NCBI RefSeq assembly: GCF_048128805.1
Contig: NC_136004.1
Span: 23,230,784-23,294,783 of the forward strand
DNA from: Centroberyx gerrardi
Taxonomy: Eukaryota > Chordata > Actinopteri > Beryciformes > Berycidae
Length of the DNA: 64,000 nucleotides
Reading direction: 5' to 3'
Of this stretch, positions 37,728 to 50,200 are shown piece by piece. The position numbers and the translations under genes are program-made. Every line of letters begins with the position of its first letter. The first letter of the stretch is position 1. The notes under the pieces were generated by a model. It was not told the origin of the DNA and made no database searches. It was given only the letters and a program-made list of their open reading frames with translations.

Positions 37728-39858
37728 TTACGATCCGACGCGTGTTGTAGTGGTTTTCTTGTCAGAGAAGAAGCTTCTCAGCAACACCACCTGGCTGATG
37801 CTGACCACCAGAAGGATGAAGGCCTCTCCGATGGACCAGAACGCCACGCGGGTGTTGAGGTCCTCTGCCCGGCTGCGTCCCTGGGCCTCGCGGAGGCGGA
37901 AGTGCGTCTGGTAGTCGATGACCGACTTCAGGGCCTCATGGATGGACACGCAGGCCGACTCCATCTGGGAATGGAGAGGAAAGGTGAGCCGAGACCGACA
38001 TGGGAAATTTAGGCTGTGGCTGGTACTTTGTCTCGTCCACTTAAGTGACTGCCCAACCATCAGTTTAAAGATCTATTCCATTTATAAACTAGAGGGCACT
38101 TGGAGAGCGCAAACCTCTGCCAACGCTGAACAATTCTCCAACGTGCTTTATACCCAAAGACATAATTCCTCAAACAGATTTTCTTGACACTGCAAACATA
38201 TCCTTAGGATTTGGAATCAAGTCTCTATCTCAGCTAAGTTTCATATTTAAGGCTAAAAAACTATGACCATCTAATGGCAGAAATCTAATCAATTGTTCCT
38301 TGGCCCAAGGCCGATCTGTCTACCAAATTTCATGGAAATCTGTTAATGGGTTTTTGAGATATCCTGCTGACAGAAAAACAAACAGGGGCAAAAACATAAT
38401 AGGCATAATAAAACTTTATGGGCAATAATGAATCAAATAAAAAAATCAATAACTGTAGCTGATAAAATAGTGACAACAGACGTGAACTTCTGAATTAACT
38501 GGCCACTGTGGCTGCTGATTAAAAGAGATGTTGTCCATCCTGGTTAAAACTGTAGAACCTAGAAGATGACAGAAAGCCTTTATCGTGGTATAAATTATGT
38601 TTTTATTCATAATTAACGTCAAAATACATACATTCATTTTTGTGATTCCGTGGCCATATAGGACAAATGTAACTTGTAGATTCAAGGACCACATAACTTG
38701 TAGCTAGTGCTCCCTGGGAAAAAAGTATTATACTGACTGAATTTATTTTACTTTGTTAAAATAGCAAAGTCAGTTTTTTTGTCAATGTTACACACAAACA
38801 AGTAAATAAACATATAGATCGTACACATACGATTTTTGAGAAACATAATGAAACACACTCCCTAACACACAAACATGTGACTCGTAAGCTTGTGCAGACA
38901 CACACACACCACTCACCTGGGTGAGAGCTGTGACTCTGTTCTCATTGGGGAAGAGCGGGGGATCCTCGCCGACCTGGAAGTCAAAGTAGACGGTCTTGTG
39001 TGTGAAGGTGGAGAACTCGTTGCTGAAGCAGAACTTGTAGGTGCCGTTCTTGGCTGCTGTGAAGGTGAAGCTGTCGTATTGTTTCTTCATCTCCTTGTAG
39101 AGGACAGTGCCGTCTGGATCCTCCAAACGACAGTCCACATCGTAATGGCCACCGGTCACAACCTGGGAAAACAAAAGGCAAACGGACCGTCTATTCAGCA
39201 ACATCCTGACACGTTACTGCTGGTTTGTCTTTCAACTGCCTTTAAACAATTTGTGTATTAGTAGTACATAGGCTTTTCTTGCATGTTTTCAGCATTGCAA
39301 AGGACTACAGTCACAAAGAAGAAACAGATCAGCCTGTGGCTATCTGCTACTATTTGGATTACATGATGACAATGCTAACAAACTTTTTCAAGACACAGGG
39401 AAATGTCAACAGCAAAACGTTTCTGACAACAGTCTTAAGAAATTAAATAACAGGCCAAAATGTTTAGCTTTTTGGACATTTCAGTGAAGATAAGCCATAG
39501 GAGAGAAAGGTGCCAACAGAATAGTGTGAGCCAGGATTCAAACACTAAAACTACATGAATTTTGGCCTCTGAGTGTAAATGCTGACTGTAAGCTTATTGG
39601 GAGGAAGGCTCAGGTTTGATGTTCAAGTCTTAGAAAATTAAAACTTGGGCCTAAACAAAGCCATCCGCAGAGACAGCTGGGTATAAGGTACACACGCACC
39701 TGAAACTCCAGTGTACATTTGGTGCCAATGGTGATGTCCTCATAGAAGCACTGCTTGGCGTTGTCCGGCAGCTCGAAAGTGAGCTCGGACCCCAGCACCC
39801 ACCCACAGAGCAGCTGGGCCCAAAGCACCTGCAGCAGCACCCGAATGGATCCGTCCAT
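37728..39858 (-). CDS. tmed7: p24 family cargo receptor TMED7 (p24 gamma 3), 3 coding exons, 213 aa
   Basis: TMED7 is a type I membrane protein of the p24 family that cycles between ER and Golgi in COPII/COPI vesicles. Coding exons: 39858-39700, 39162-38917, 37964-37728 (642 nt with stop). A signal peptide covers about residues 1-24, then a GOLD domain with the two conserved cysteines C37 and C98 and an N-glycosylation sequon at N92 (NGT); a helical stalk spans about 136-172; one transmembrane segment lies at about 176-199; the short tail has the FF motif (200-201) and ends TTTTRVGS as in vertebrate TMED7. The ATG at 39858 is preferred since the upstream in-frame codon is GTG. A non-coding first exon (donor at 40212, CGATTTGAG|GTGAGT) joins the acceptor before 39904. 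Confidence 0.97.
38085..38420. mobile_element. Interspersed repeat in tmed7 intron
   Basis: The left part reads AGAGGGCACTTGGAGAGCGC followed by AAACCTCTGCCAACGCTGA; the right part reads CCAAATTTCATGGAAATCTG then TTTTTGAGATATCCTGCTGA and ends near AACATAATAGGCATAATAAA. These two blocks at this spacing form a very abundant repeat in fish genomes. The copy is degenerate and non-coding. Confidence 0.55.
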
Positions 39859-40211
39859 CTTGAACACCGAGAGGTAGCAGGTTCAAAGTAAAACCGTAGC
39901 GGACCTGCAGAAAAAATATGACGACAATTCAACTTTGGATCAGTGCTGAGGGTGACAACATGACAAAAATGGTGACAAAGCAAACCCGGACGTTAATATT
40001 AGCGACAAGTAGCTTAAGGCTAACTAGCTAGCTAGCTAGCTGTTAATACCGGTTTACGGCAAAGGAACCACTTGGGATTGGCAACTTTTACGTATATTGT
40101 ACTACACATTTGCGTATTGTGGCCGCAATCATGGCCACTAAAGTAAATGTAAACTGGAACATTTACAATATTTAATTCAATATTTTGTTTCACTCAGCAT
40201 TAGCTACTCAC

Positions 40212-40320
40212 CTCAAATCGCTCACCCGGATGCAAGAAATACTACGTAACGTATCATCAACGTGAGATGTCATTGGCTGGCATTTTTGGAAGCCCGCCTC
40301 CTGCCATCTGCTATTGGTCC
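40212..40320 (-). promoter_or_regulatory. tmed7 promoter
   Basis: On the minus strand there are two CCAAT boxes (40317-40313 and 40276-40272) and a GC/Sp1 box (GGAGGCGGG, 40301-40293) in the 100 bp upstream of a short exon ending with a strong donor at 40212. The start site is probably near 40250. This arrangement fits a TATA-less housekeeping promoter. Confidence 0.6.
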
Positions 40321-40934
40321 AAATAAGCAGCGGAAGCGCTGCAAGGTTCACATGGGCCGCGTTCCAAAACTTTTGAAACACATCTTCCCTTTTGCTCTGC
40401 TGATCTCAATTATTTGTCTGTACGGAAAGTCCACTTCAACGTGGCTGCTTCTGATCAGCAGGCTTTTTCAGAATACTGAATTTGAAAATTGTGTAGGCTA
40501 ATAGGTAATCTTTCTACAACGTAAATACACAGAAAAAACTAGGATATTGAAAATCTACCTGAATTTGTATGATCTATAAAAAAATCTAAAAATCTGGATT
40601 CAAAATAAACTTAGTTTAGCACTAGTTTTGACTGAATCAAAGAAACATGTATTGCCCTTAACCTTGCTCTTCAAGGTTTAAAGAAATACTCTTTAACTGA
40701 ACAGATCAGTCTTTTTAAAATCTTCTTAAAATTTCTCTGCTCTCTTGGTATGGTAAACCAAAATTAAAAATAGAACCACTGCTTTAAGGTATGGCAAAGT
40801 CCTTTCACCTAATATCATTTTGCACTAAAACCTTGAGTTTTCTTATATTCTACTAAGCTTGACTTGACTGATGACTGACAAAATATTAATATTTGGTCAA
40901 TGTGATAAATTATTAGACATAGGTCACCAAGCTA

Positions 40935-41160
40935 TCAGCTTAGAGCAGGAATGGGCAATCAGTGGCATCAAGGGCTGAGAGTCTGCAGGTTTTCATTCCA
41001 ACCAAACATTACACCAGCTGGTTTTCATTCTAGCCATCCAATCAGGGACTGCTTCACACTTTGGATGCAAGGTGAGTGCAATGAACAGGAATTAACCGCC
41101 TGGTAGGATGGAAAAGCAGCAGTACCCTGAGTCCTGAGTACCAGGCTTGAGAACTACTTG
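40935..41160. mobile_element. Interspersed repeat between tmed7 and mex3c
   Basis: GAGCAGGAATGGGCAATCAG at the left, GTCTGCAGGTTTTCATTCCA at 40981-41000 and a repeat of GGTTTTCATTC at 41020-41030 match a common fish dispersed repeat. No coding capacity. Confidence 0.45.
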
Positions 41161-41309
41161 CTTCGAGGGAACATTGGTCCTGGATGTTCCATGTTACCTT
41201 TTATATGGCTTCCAAATAAGTTTCTGGCCTTTTTGCTTCATTTATGTTCCCCATTATGGTAAAAATTACAAGCTCAAATGTGGACTACAGTATGACAAGT
41301 GCCTCACAG

Positions 41310-41545
41310 AGGTGTGACCAAGTCAGCTTTACTCGACTCCCAAGTCAGTCTCAAGTCTTGAGGCACAAGTCCCAAGTCAAGCGCCAAGTCTAAATGTAGA
41401 ACACCAAATCAAGTTTTGTAATTGTAACTGTAATGTCTACCTAGTACAGTAGCACTTCACCTCTCTGAAGGGCCCCTTCTGTCATGGGCCCCCCTGAAAG
41501 GCTCCCCTAACCCCACCCCTGGATGACGCACCTTATCATTACGCA
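41310..41545. repeat. (CAAGTC)-rich repeat and 17-bp tandem
   Basis: Degenerate CAAGTC/CCAAGTC units at 41326-41394 form a low-order tandem array of a kind frequent in fish. At 41525-41553 the block ACGCACCTTATCATT occurs twice in tandem. Confidence 0.55.
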
Positions 41546-41826
41546 CCTTATCATTAAAAAAAATAGATGCGCTTTAATTGCGTTTTCCTGACGGTTGTGA
41601 ATACACGACTGACCTCAAAACACACAATCTCGCGCGAAGCAGGCAGCACCACGAGACTGACGCTGTAGTCAAACGAGGGAGGGAGGGCTGCATGAAGAGC
41701 TGGCAAGACAAAACAAAAGCCACACATTTCAACAGGCGCTGGTCGCTTTTTGTAAACCAAGACGTATCGATTCACCATCCGCATCGATTTCCAGTTAGCT
41801 GCAACACTATATAAGTTTTTTGCACC

Positions 41827-44800
41827 ATGCCTAGTAGCACGTCTTTGCTGGAGGCCGACGAGGGGGAGTCGGAGGTCCCACCACCGCTAGTGCACGCTTT
41901 CGCCGGTATAGGCCTCGAAGAGCACGGCACCCCAAACCAGACCACCGAACAAACCGGCGAGAGCCTCTCCCACCACCGCCAACTCCCTCCCGTCTCCCGT
42001 TACAGCCTCCTCGGTACGGTTCTAGACTTGAAGCCTCTGTCGCTGCACCGGCCCCCTTCGGAAGAAGAAGTAAACATAGCAGCGCCCGAGGAAGAGACAG
42101 AAGTTGTAGCCACCGACTCCGACAACGGGACCGTTAACGTTAGCAGCTGCACTGGTAGCACATTGCTAACGCAGGCCCGCCACCACCACGTCCCGTCGGG
42201 GCCAGGCGGGACTGTGATGCCGTCTGGGATGGAGCCGCCGCCACCACCGGCCGAAACCATCTTGTTGTATAACGGCGATGAGCGGGATGATGCCGGTGTG
42301 CTACAACCGGCTAACGGCGGGATGGTGATTTTGCCGTCCGGGGTGTACGGGGAACCGAGCTACGAGGCCGAACCGTCGTTGTTGATGCGGCGAAAGAGCG
42401 TCAACACGACCGAGTGTGTGGCCGTGCCGAGTTCCGAGCACGTCGCGGAGATCGTGGGGAGACAGGGTGAGTCGGTGTCGGGAAGTTGAGATTGATTGAT
42501 TGATTGATTAGCTGACGGTAGTTTGGATAAAACTTCAATGATCCCCGTGGGGAAACTGGGTCGTGGCAGCAGCGAAGTTAGCAATGGCTGGGATATAAAC
42601 AAGAAGAGAGCAAACAGAGGGGAGGAAATGTACCGCGGGCGATAATTGCAACACGTAACGTTAGAGCACATTAAGGAAAACGAATGAAAGTAACGTTAAC
42701 TGTTACATATATTTACAACATATGAGGCTTTGATTATTTATCTTTTTTGCAGCAACATTGTCAGTATTGTCTCCCGCACTTGATTGATTCGCATTATATG
42801 AGGCACGTGCTGTCTTAGCTACAACACTTAATATCTCTTTTTTTAAAATAAATTCATTGTGATTTGGTTGATCCAGTATGCTTAAGATGCCAATAAAAAC
42901 TTCAAATCTGTGCTACCGCTGGCAGCAGTAGCAGTTAGCGTTAGGTTAGCTTAGCAGTCTTGCTAACTGGGTCAACACCACCCAGCACCCTCCACTAAAA
43001 GTTAACATCAAAAGTTTCATCGACAAGCAGATCCTTCTATATTTTTAGGATGTCACGCTTTAGTGATGATAATATGTACGTTTTGTCTGTACTTCGCTGA
43101 CAGTGAAACTGTGGTCAGCCGAGCATTGCCGTGCTGCCCTGATTTTGCTTTGTCTCGGTCGAGAACATGAACAGTGTGTTCATGTTGGTCACCATTGCTC
43201 TGCCACATCAGCCATAGGTTATAGTTAGCTCCGTGTCATAACCATGGCCGACTACTTATGTATTTAACTAAATATGGCTGTCTTTTCTTAGAAATCAGCC
43301 TCTTTTATCTGGTCTTTTTCCCTAAACTTTGCATAACGTAATGGTAGGCTTGGGAGAGTGTTATTATGTCGGGTTTGGGACCGGTGGGGGAGGGTGCACA
43401 CACTGCAGTGTTGACAACAACAGGAAATGGCTCTGGTAATAATGTTGGACTCACAACCTCTGAGAGAAATATCTTAATCTGTAACACATCTACATTTTTT
43501 TTAAAATAGCATTACTGACGGCAAACTTGAACTGGGAATGACATGATCTGTTATTACTGAAATTTGAAAAAGGATATTGAACATCAAAGGCTAACTTGAT
43601 GTGTGTCTCATCTAATGGGTTTATTAAAAAAGTGTGATCCAAAAATGTCCCCCAACTTCACCCCCGTCTTTGTCTTTCTCTCCCTGCCTCTCTCAGGCTG
43701 TAAGATCAAGGCGCTCCGAGCCAAGACCAACACCTACATTAAGACACCGGTGAGGGGCGAGCAGCCTGTCTTTGTCGTAACGGGACGCAAGGAAGACGTG
43801 GCCATGGCCAAGAGAGAGATCCTGTCTGCGGCCGAGCACTTCTCCCTCATCAGGGCCTCTCGAAACAAGGCGGGCCCTCTGGCCGCTGTCGCTGGCCCTG
43901 GACTCCCAGGGACCCCCACTCTCCCTGGCCAGACAACCATCCAGGTCAGCACGTCCTATAATAAGTCACGAAGTTACATTTTACATGTAAGCAATACAAC
44001 GGACATTCTTATCTTGTGACTGCGAAGTGCAGTCATGATAACTGAGCGTTTAATGTCATCATCAAAACATTTTGTGTAATGAAAAGTCCACTCAGTGTTT
44101 TCTTTGCCTTTAGATCTGTTGTCATCACTTAATTGCATAGAGTTACAGCATGTCGTTCCAACCCTACAGGTGCGGGTGCCATATCGTGTTGTGGGGCTGG
44201 TCGTGGGTCCCAAAGGTGGGTCCTGAATTGATTCATCATCATATCAACTTTGCTTGCCCCAGTGGGGGAAGCCTGTGCTGTCAAGAGTGTTCATAAGTAA
44301 TGGTAGAAGAATGATAACAGAAAAAACATGGACATGGCTAGCAAACACACCTATGGACAATCACTATATTTTGCTTTAAAAACCCAAACTTTTTACTTCA
44401 TTAGACAAATTATGTGTTTAGTAATGACAGTTCTTAAAGCCACACACTGACTGTCAGATTTTGGAGCACATTTAGTTCCAAATTTTGGGACATAACTAGT
44501 CGCCACGAAGCCATGATGGACACAGTCTCACTTCCTGGTCAAAATCATAGGGTTGAGACTAAAATTAGGCTCAGTGTGTAAGCTGTGTTTCAGTAGAGAC
44601 ATGAAAGTGTACATTGTTTTTACAAAATGGATCTGAATCTGGATGTAGACTGTAACATGGTCTTGATAAATATCTAAAATCTGATCACTTTAAGCCATTT
44701 TGGTAGAATTGCCCGAACACAGAATTTGTTTTTCCTTCCTGACCACCTAAAGGAAAATGTGAACTGTCCAATGTATCGAGTATTTTTACTTCTTCTGAAT

Positions 44801-47263
44801 GAGTTTTAATATGCTCATCTTTACTTAGAAGGTTATTGTTTGCTCTCAGTGAGTCTTTAACCCTCTGCACCAGTAACATTACCACCTCAGGTCTGGAAAG
44901 GGGAAAAGCCCTGGGGTTGATTTATGAATTAGCGTGTACACTACAGTGGTTCTCATGTGACAAAGGTCCTAGGTCGGACTCAAACCCACGACGTCGCGGT
45001 TACTTGGTATGCGCCATAACCAACTGAGTCACCAGGACACTCGGGATCTATTTTAGTGACACAGGCTTTGTGCTGCTCAACATTTTGTCCAGTTTGAATG
45101 TCAAATTTTATTGCCAAAAAAACAGCATCTTGTGTTACTGAAAATATATCAGGCTGCTGATGAGATTGTGCAGTCTTTTATGTTACACTTGGTTTGTTGT
45201 GTCAAATTGACTGAATTTGCAGTAGAGTTTACAAGATACGTGACAGATTCCTATGCACATGGTTGTTTTTTCCCCGTTAAATACTCATTATGTCAGGACA
45301 TGTCTTCTAGACTCTTGATATTCTTCCTGTGTATATTCTTTTCCTCTTTTTTGGTTCCTTATTTCACTTGTCTGTGCTCATATTTAGCAATTTTCTCAGG
45401 AAAGCTTATGCAGGTCATATGTCAGACTAAGTTTAATCTAGTACTTACAATGAAGTCATGTGACCAAACCAGTGATTTCAACTTTAGTCCTCACTGAGAG
45501 TAATTTGATTAAATAAGAGCCCTGGTCATCTCTTTCAGGGGCGACCATCAAACGTATTCAGCAGCAGACCCACACCTACATCGTGACGCCAAGCCGCGAC
45601 AAGGAGCCGGTGTTCGAGGTCACGGGGATGCCGGAGAACGTGGACCGGGCGAGGGAGGAGATCGAGGCGCACATCGCCCTCCGCACCGGAACCTGCGGCG
45701 GCATGGAGGTTCCCGGGGCAGACGACAACGACTTCCACTTTAACGGGACAGATGTCAGCTTCGAGGCTTCCGCGGCGCAAGTAGGTTTGGGAGAGGCGGC
45801 GTGGCTTCAGGCGAGCACGGCGTCGCCCAGCGGTGGCATACCGCCGATGAGCATCAACGGTACTCAGCGAATCAACAGCAATATTAACAGTGGTGTCAGG
45901 ATGTCTTCCACCTACCGCAACGACAGCTCCAGTTCCCTCGGCAGCGGCTCCAGCTCAGCCGATTCGTTCTACGGCGGCGGGAATGGTAACCGGATGGCAG
46001 ATTTCAGCCCGACCTGTCCGTATAATGCCAACGCTAACAACAACAACAGTAATGGCGGAGGTACAAGTTTCTGGTTCGGCGAGAGCCTTCTTCCTGTGGG
46101 GTCTGAGGAGCTGGTCGGCCTGGGAGGTGGAGGTGGAGGTGGAGGTTCCTCGTCAGGATTCGACCCCTTAACCATCTCCACTGCCCCAGGCCCGCACCCT
46201 GTCCCGCAGCCCCACATCTGGAGCCCCTTCGTGGACCACCAAGGCGTCCAGGCCTTTGATGCCCGTCAGACTCAGGTGTGTGCTTTGGTAAAATGTTGAT
46301 TAGATATATGTATTTGGAATGATTAGGATTTTAACATTGCATTGATGACGATAAACTATAATATTGAATTATCGGAGCAGGAGTATGTAAATGTTGGCCA
46401 CCTGGACTGATCCCACAGTTCAATTCAAACCAAGTGTGTGCTCCAGCTGTTGCCTTTCGTCTTTATGGTGTTTGGACAGTCTGCATTGTGTGATGGGTAT
46501 GATGTAATGGTATCAAATCACGAGGCTACCATCACTACGCAGTTAGACTGTTGAAATTCATAAGTCTATGACATCATTGCATAGTACTTGATCATCTAAT
46601 GATCGCTTCAGTCACTTGAAACCTTTTAACTTTCTTCACTTGGATTGAAAATTGACAGGCCTCTTGTGATCTGATGAGCCCAAGAGCCTTCGAAATGCAT
46701 TGAAACCCATCACACAAATTCAGAAAAGTATAGTTTTCAGTGTTGAAAACAGGCACTTTGAAGATACAAGGTTCCCCCTGATCGCAGTGAAATGTCATGG
46801 CCTAATAATTTAATCAAGTAAATTAATCTGTCACTCGTCTCTCCAGACCAGTCAGCCAGGGACGCCCCGCCTCTCCCCGACCTTCCCCGGGACCGAGGCC
46901 TTGGAGCACCCCCAGGCCCAGCGCGTCCACCGGGGGCCTTTTGGTTCGGCCGGGGCCCTCGATTCCCACCGGTTCCCCGTCTACGGCCCCGCCTTCTCTT
47001 CTTCCAGTGAAAGCACCACTTCCGCCTCCTCTTCCTCCCCTCCTGAGTCCTCCATCCCGTACCGACCTGGGTTCGGACCGGCCGGGAGAGGACAGGAGAT
47101 GTGTATCCACTGTATGGATAGCCAGGTGATCGCTGCCTTGGTTCCCTGCGGGCACAACCTCTTCTGTCTAGAGTGTGCCACCCAGATATGCCAGGGTCCA
47201 GACGCTGTGTGTCCTGTGTGCCTCTCCCCGGTCACGCAGGCTATTCAGCTCCGTAACATATGA
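41827..47263 (+). CDS. mex3c: MEX3 RNA-binding KH/RING E3 ligase, mex3c-like, 5 coding exons, 695 aa
   Basis: MEX3 proteins bind mRNA through two KH domains and carry a C-terminal RING with ubiquitin-ligase activity; MEX3C acts in cytoplasmic mRNA decay. Exons: 41827-42466, 43697-43944, 44170-44215, 45539-46275, 46847-47263 (2088 nt with stop). An acidic/proline-rich N-terminus precedes KH1 (about 195-262; GRQG loop at 211-214 split by intron 1) and KH2 (about 297-360; GPKG loop at 309-312 split by intron 3). A Ser/Gly/Asn-rich linker follows. The RING ligands are C643, C646, C658, H660, C664, C667, C679 and C682. The C assignment rests on the tail-to-tail smad4 neighbour as in human 18q21; sequence alone says MEX3. 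The RING is rather divergent before its third ligand (CIHCMDSQV), and the coding region has three introns more than the two-exon mammalian genes. Confidence 0.92.
42488..42610 (-). mobile_element. LINE-type 3' tail in mex3c intron 1
   Basis: (GATT)n at 42488-42510 is followed by AAACTTCAATGATCCCCGTG and GGGAAACTGGGTCGTGGCAG. Read on the minus strand this is a retroposon 3' end finishing in a tandem (AATC)n tail, the same layout as at 9739. It sits 22 bp after the exon 1 donor. Confidence 0.5.
44950..45038 (-). mobile_element. tRNA-derived SINE, minus orientation, in mex3c intron 3
   Basis: On the minus strand the head CCTGGTGACTCAGTTGGTTA (box A) is followed by GGGTTTGAGTCC (box B, plus 44976-44987) and then AGGACCTTTGTCACATGAGA. 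Same family as the copy at 21017. Confidence 0.65.
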
Positions 47264-50200
47264 TTTTAACCCGTTCACCTGTAGTGAAGTTGCCCTTGAC
47301 GGCTGACGAGGGATCAGCTTCCCCACCGCTTCCTACCCTAACTTATAACATGGGTGGGGAAATTACAAAACTGGCCCTGTATCGGCGTCAAGGTGCATCC
47401 TCACCCTGAGACAGTTTTGTCCAAGCTGGTGTATGATTGACAAATGAGAGGGAGAATAGGTGAATAAGGAAAGATATGTATTTATGGCATGGGTTAGGGT
47501 GTTAAGCCCGTACATGTGCCTGCTATTGTGAAGTCTTCTTCCTAGATTTATGATTGATCAATGGAGGGTTGGAAACTCTCTGTGTAGCATCGGGTGGGGT
47601 GGGATTCTTTTCTTTGCTCATGATTTTTGATTTTTTTTCCTCCCTGAAACATTTAGTGATCATTTTCTGCCTACCTATATTTTTATTGTTTTTTTTAAGT
47701 ATGTATTTTGAATTCTGTTAGATGAGTTCAGCTGGCTTTTGAGTCAACCTTTAAGTTGTTTCTCTTGACATCTCAAAAATTTTATCTTTTTTATTTTGCT
47801 GCTACAATTGTTTTTATGTGCTGAAATTCTAGCCCCGCCCCATTGCCTCCCATTCATAGTGCTTAAGGCAGGAACAGTGGAGGAGAAAAAGAGGAGGGAG
47901 TCATTGAGCATGTTTACATATCCTGACCACAAATATACATTAATTAACAGTATTCCCATGATTACCAACTACAGTTACCAGCAGTAAACTGGATATAATG
48001 TACATGTGCTTCTTTATCCTGGCTAATGCCACTATATGCCAGATATCTTATTTGTGTTTGTCATAAAGAGGCTAGAAGTGAATCTGTGCTCTTGTAAATG
48101 AGATGCGTTTACATGTGCCAGCTCAAAAAAGCCCTGAATATTTAGTGTTTCCATTAATGACAGGATATTGCTGTGCATGCAGACACACCCACACAGGCTT
48201 TTTAAACTAAGTGGGTCAAACCTGCTACTGTAAAGCTGTCACACTCCAATAGCAAAGTCCCATTGCCTCAGTGACCCCTCCTTCTCTTTACTTCCTAGAC
48301 CAGAGCCAACGGGTGGCTAACTCCTTCTTTTAGAGTACCAGGATGTTACGCCACTTCACTACCGCCATGTTGCTTTCCATCGCTACTTTAAAAGAACTCT
48401 GTTTACAGTAAACTTGTGCCTAATTCCGTTCTGAGTAATCGAAACAAAACAACTGGTTCAGTGGACACACAATGTTGCTATGTCTTAAAACAAACCTGTG
48501 GCCTTTTTGGAAAGCCTGTAATTATCTGACAACACTATCTCCAAATCCAGACCTATGATCGAAAGAACTCACACTGACAAAAGACCGAAGTCTTAACGTA
48601 CTCATCGAAGTTCAATTTCTTAAATGCATCTTGGCACTACGAGTTTCTTTGTCCATTGCCTTATAATGGAACAAAGCTTAGTCCCGCGCCCCCATTTCTT
48701 TGAGAGGCTTTTTTTTAATGTTTACCACCTGTTGCAATTTTACGTCTTTTCACTAACAAACACTCCCTTTTTTTCTTGTCTAATTTTTTTTTTTTTTTCC
48801 CTTTCCTGTTATTTTTGGCTTTTTGTGTTTTAATCCTGATCGCACCCCTGTTTGGGAAACCATGCCCTGGTTTTGTGATCAGCCAGCAAGGTGTGCACAA
48901 CTCGTACCTTTGGTTACATTCCGCATTCCCTTATTTGCAGTCACTTTATTGATTAGTATAACATAATTATGGTTAATTGACACACAAACCTCACTTAACC
49001 AGGGGGCTGGTATTCTGTGGAACTGTACTACAATGAAATTATTTAATTTTAAACATTTCCCTATACTATGCAGTTGGGCTGCTGACATTTCAGCCATATC
49101 AACAGCATCCCTTGCTTTCACGTGAATGTCACCGCTCCCACCTGCAGCCATTCTCCATTGAGGAGATGAAGGCTACCCATTGCTTTACTCTGTCTATATT
49201 TAATTCGCCATTTCTTGTCTACCAGGCCTATGCAAAAACGGTTTCAAATATATTAAGTACTTGAGGAAGCACTTGATTTAACTTAGAGGCACATCTGACC
49301 TCAGCAGTAGTAATACCATTGCTTGCAAATTATGATAAATCAAGCGCTCCTCAAGGGTTTTTAATTACAACACAGGCTTCAGGCCAGAGACAGGTGATCT
49401 TGGACTCAAACTAGCAGACAGACATATCCCTTCTATTCTTGGATTCTTTTTTTTCACACACCATTACAGTTTAGCCCAGGTTAGCCTTCACAGCCTGCCC
49501 TAATGCATCGATGAGCTGAGCTCCTCTCTCACTGGTACACACTTACATTGCTATACTCATAGCTGGAGCTGCCTTCTCATATGTCATCAGCTTATTTTCT
49601 ATTGTCCTGTGCCCCACCAAGCACAAACTTCCCCTTATCACACTATTGACTAATGAGACTCAAACACATTCTCATTTTGGTTTTTTTCCCCCTTCAAAGT
49701 GTGTATTTGTTCACTCCTCCGCCTGGAAAGTAAAGGAAAGGTACAGTTCGGTGGAAATCATCTCAAATCCTAGCTTTAAACACCAATGTCTCTTAGTCTT
49801 TGTTTTACAGGAGTGAATGAATCGATGTACATTTTAAAGGGGGAAGCGGGTGGAATGAGATCATCTTGGACTGTGTAGACACTACATAAGGTCAATACTA
49901 TTGCTTTACTGTGTGGCGTGGTAGTGTGGACATTGGACCGCAGTCCCTCTAGCATTCCAGCTGTAACCGGGGTCAAAATAGTATTTGGGAGTAATTTGAT
50001 CGCTTAGGTCTACTCTTTTTCTTAATATTCTCTTTTCTTTCATGAGTGATTGATCTTTCCCGAGGAGATGGAACCAAACCAGTCCCAAAAGTGCAAAAAA
50101 AACAAAAACGCCATCTGCTTCTCCAAACAGCCAAGCTCGATCAAACTCTTGTAAAATATTTGAACGAGTTGGACTTGATTGGTTACCGCCTCCTCCTCCT

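Noticed and set aside
41807-41816. TATATAAG as a TATA box for mex3c
   Set aside because: It lies only 12 bp upstream of the start codon, too close to place a start site and 5'UTR, and MEX3 promoters are expected to be CpG-type.
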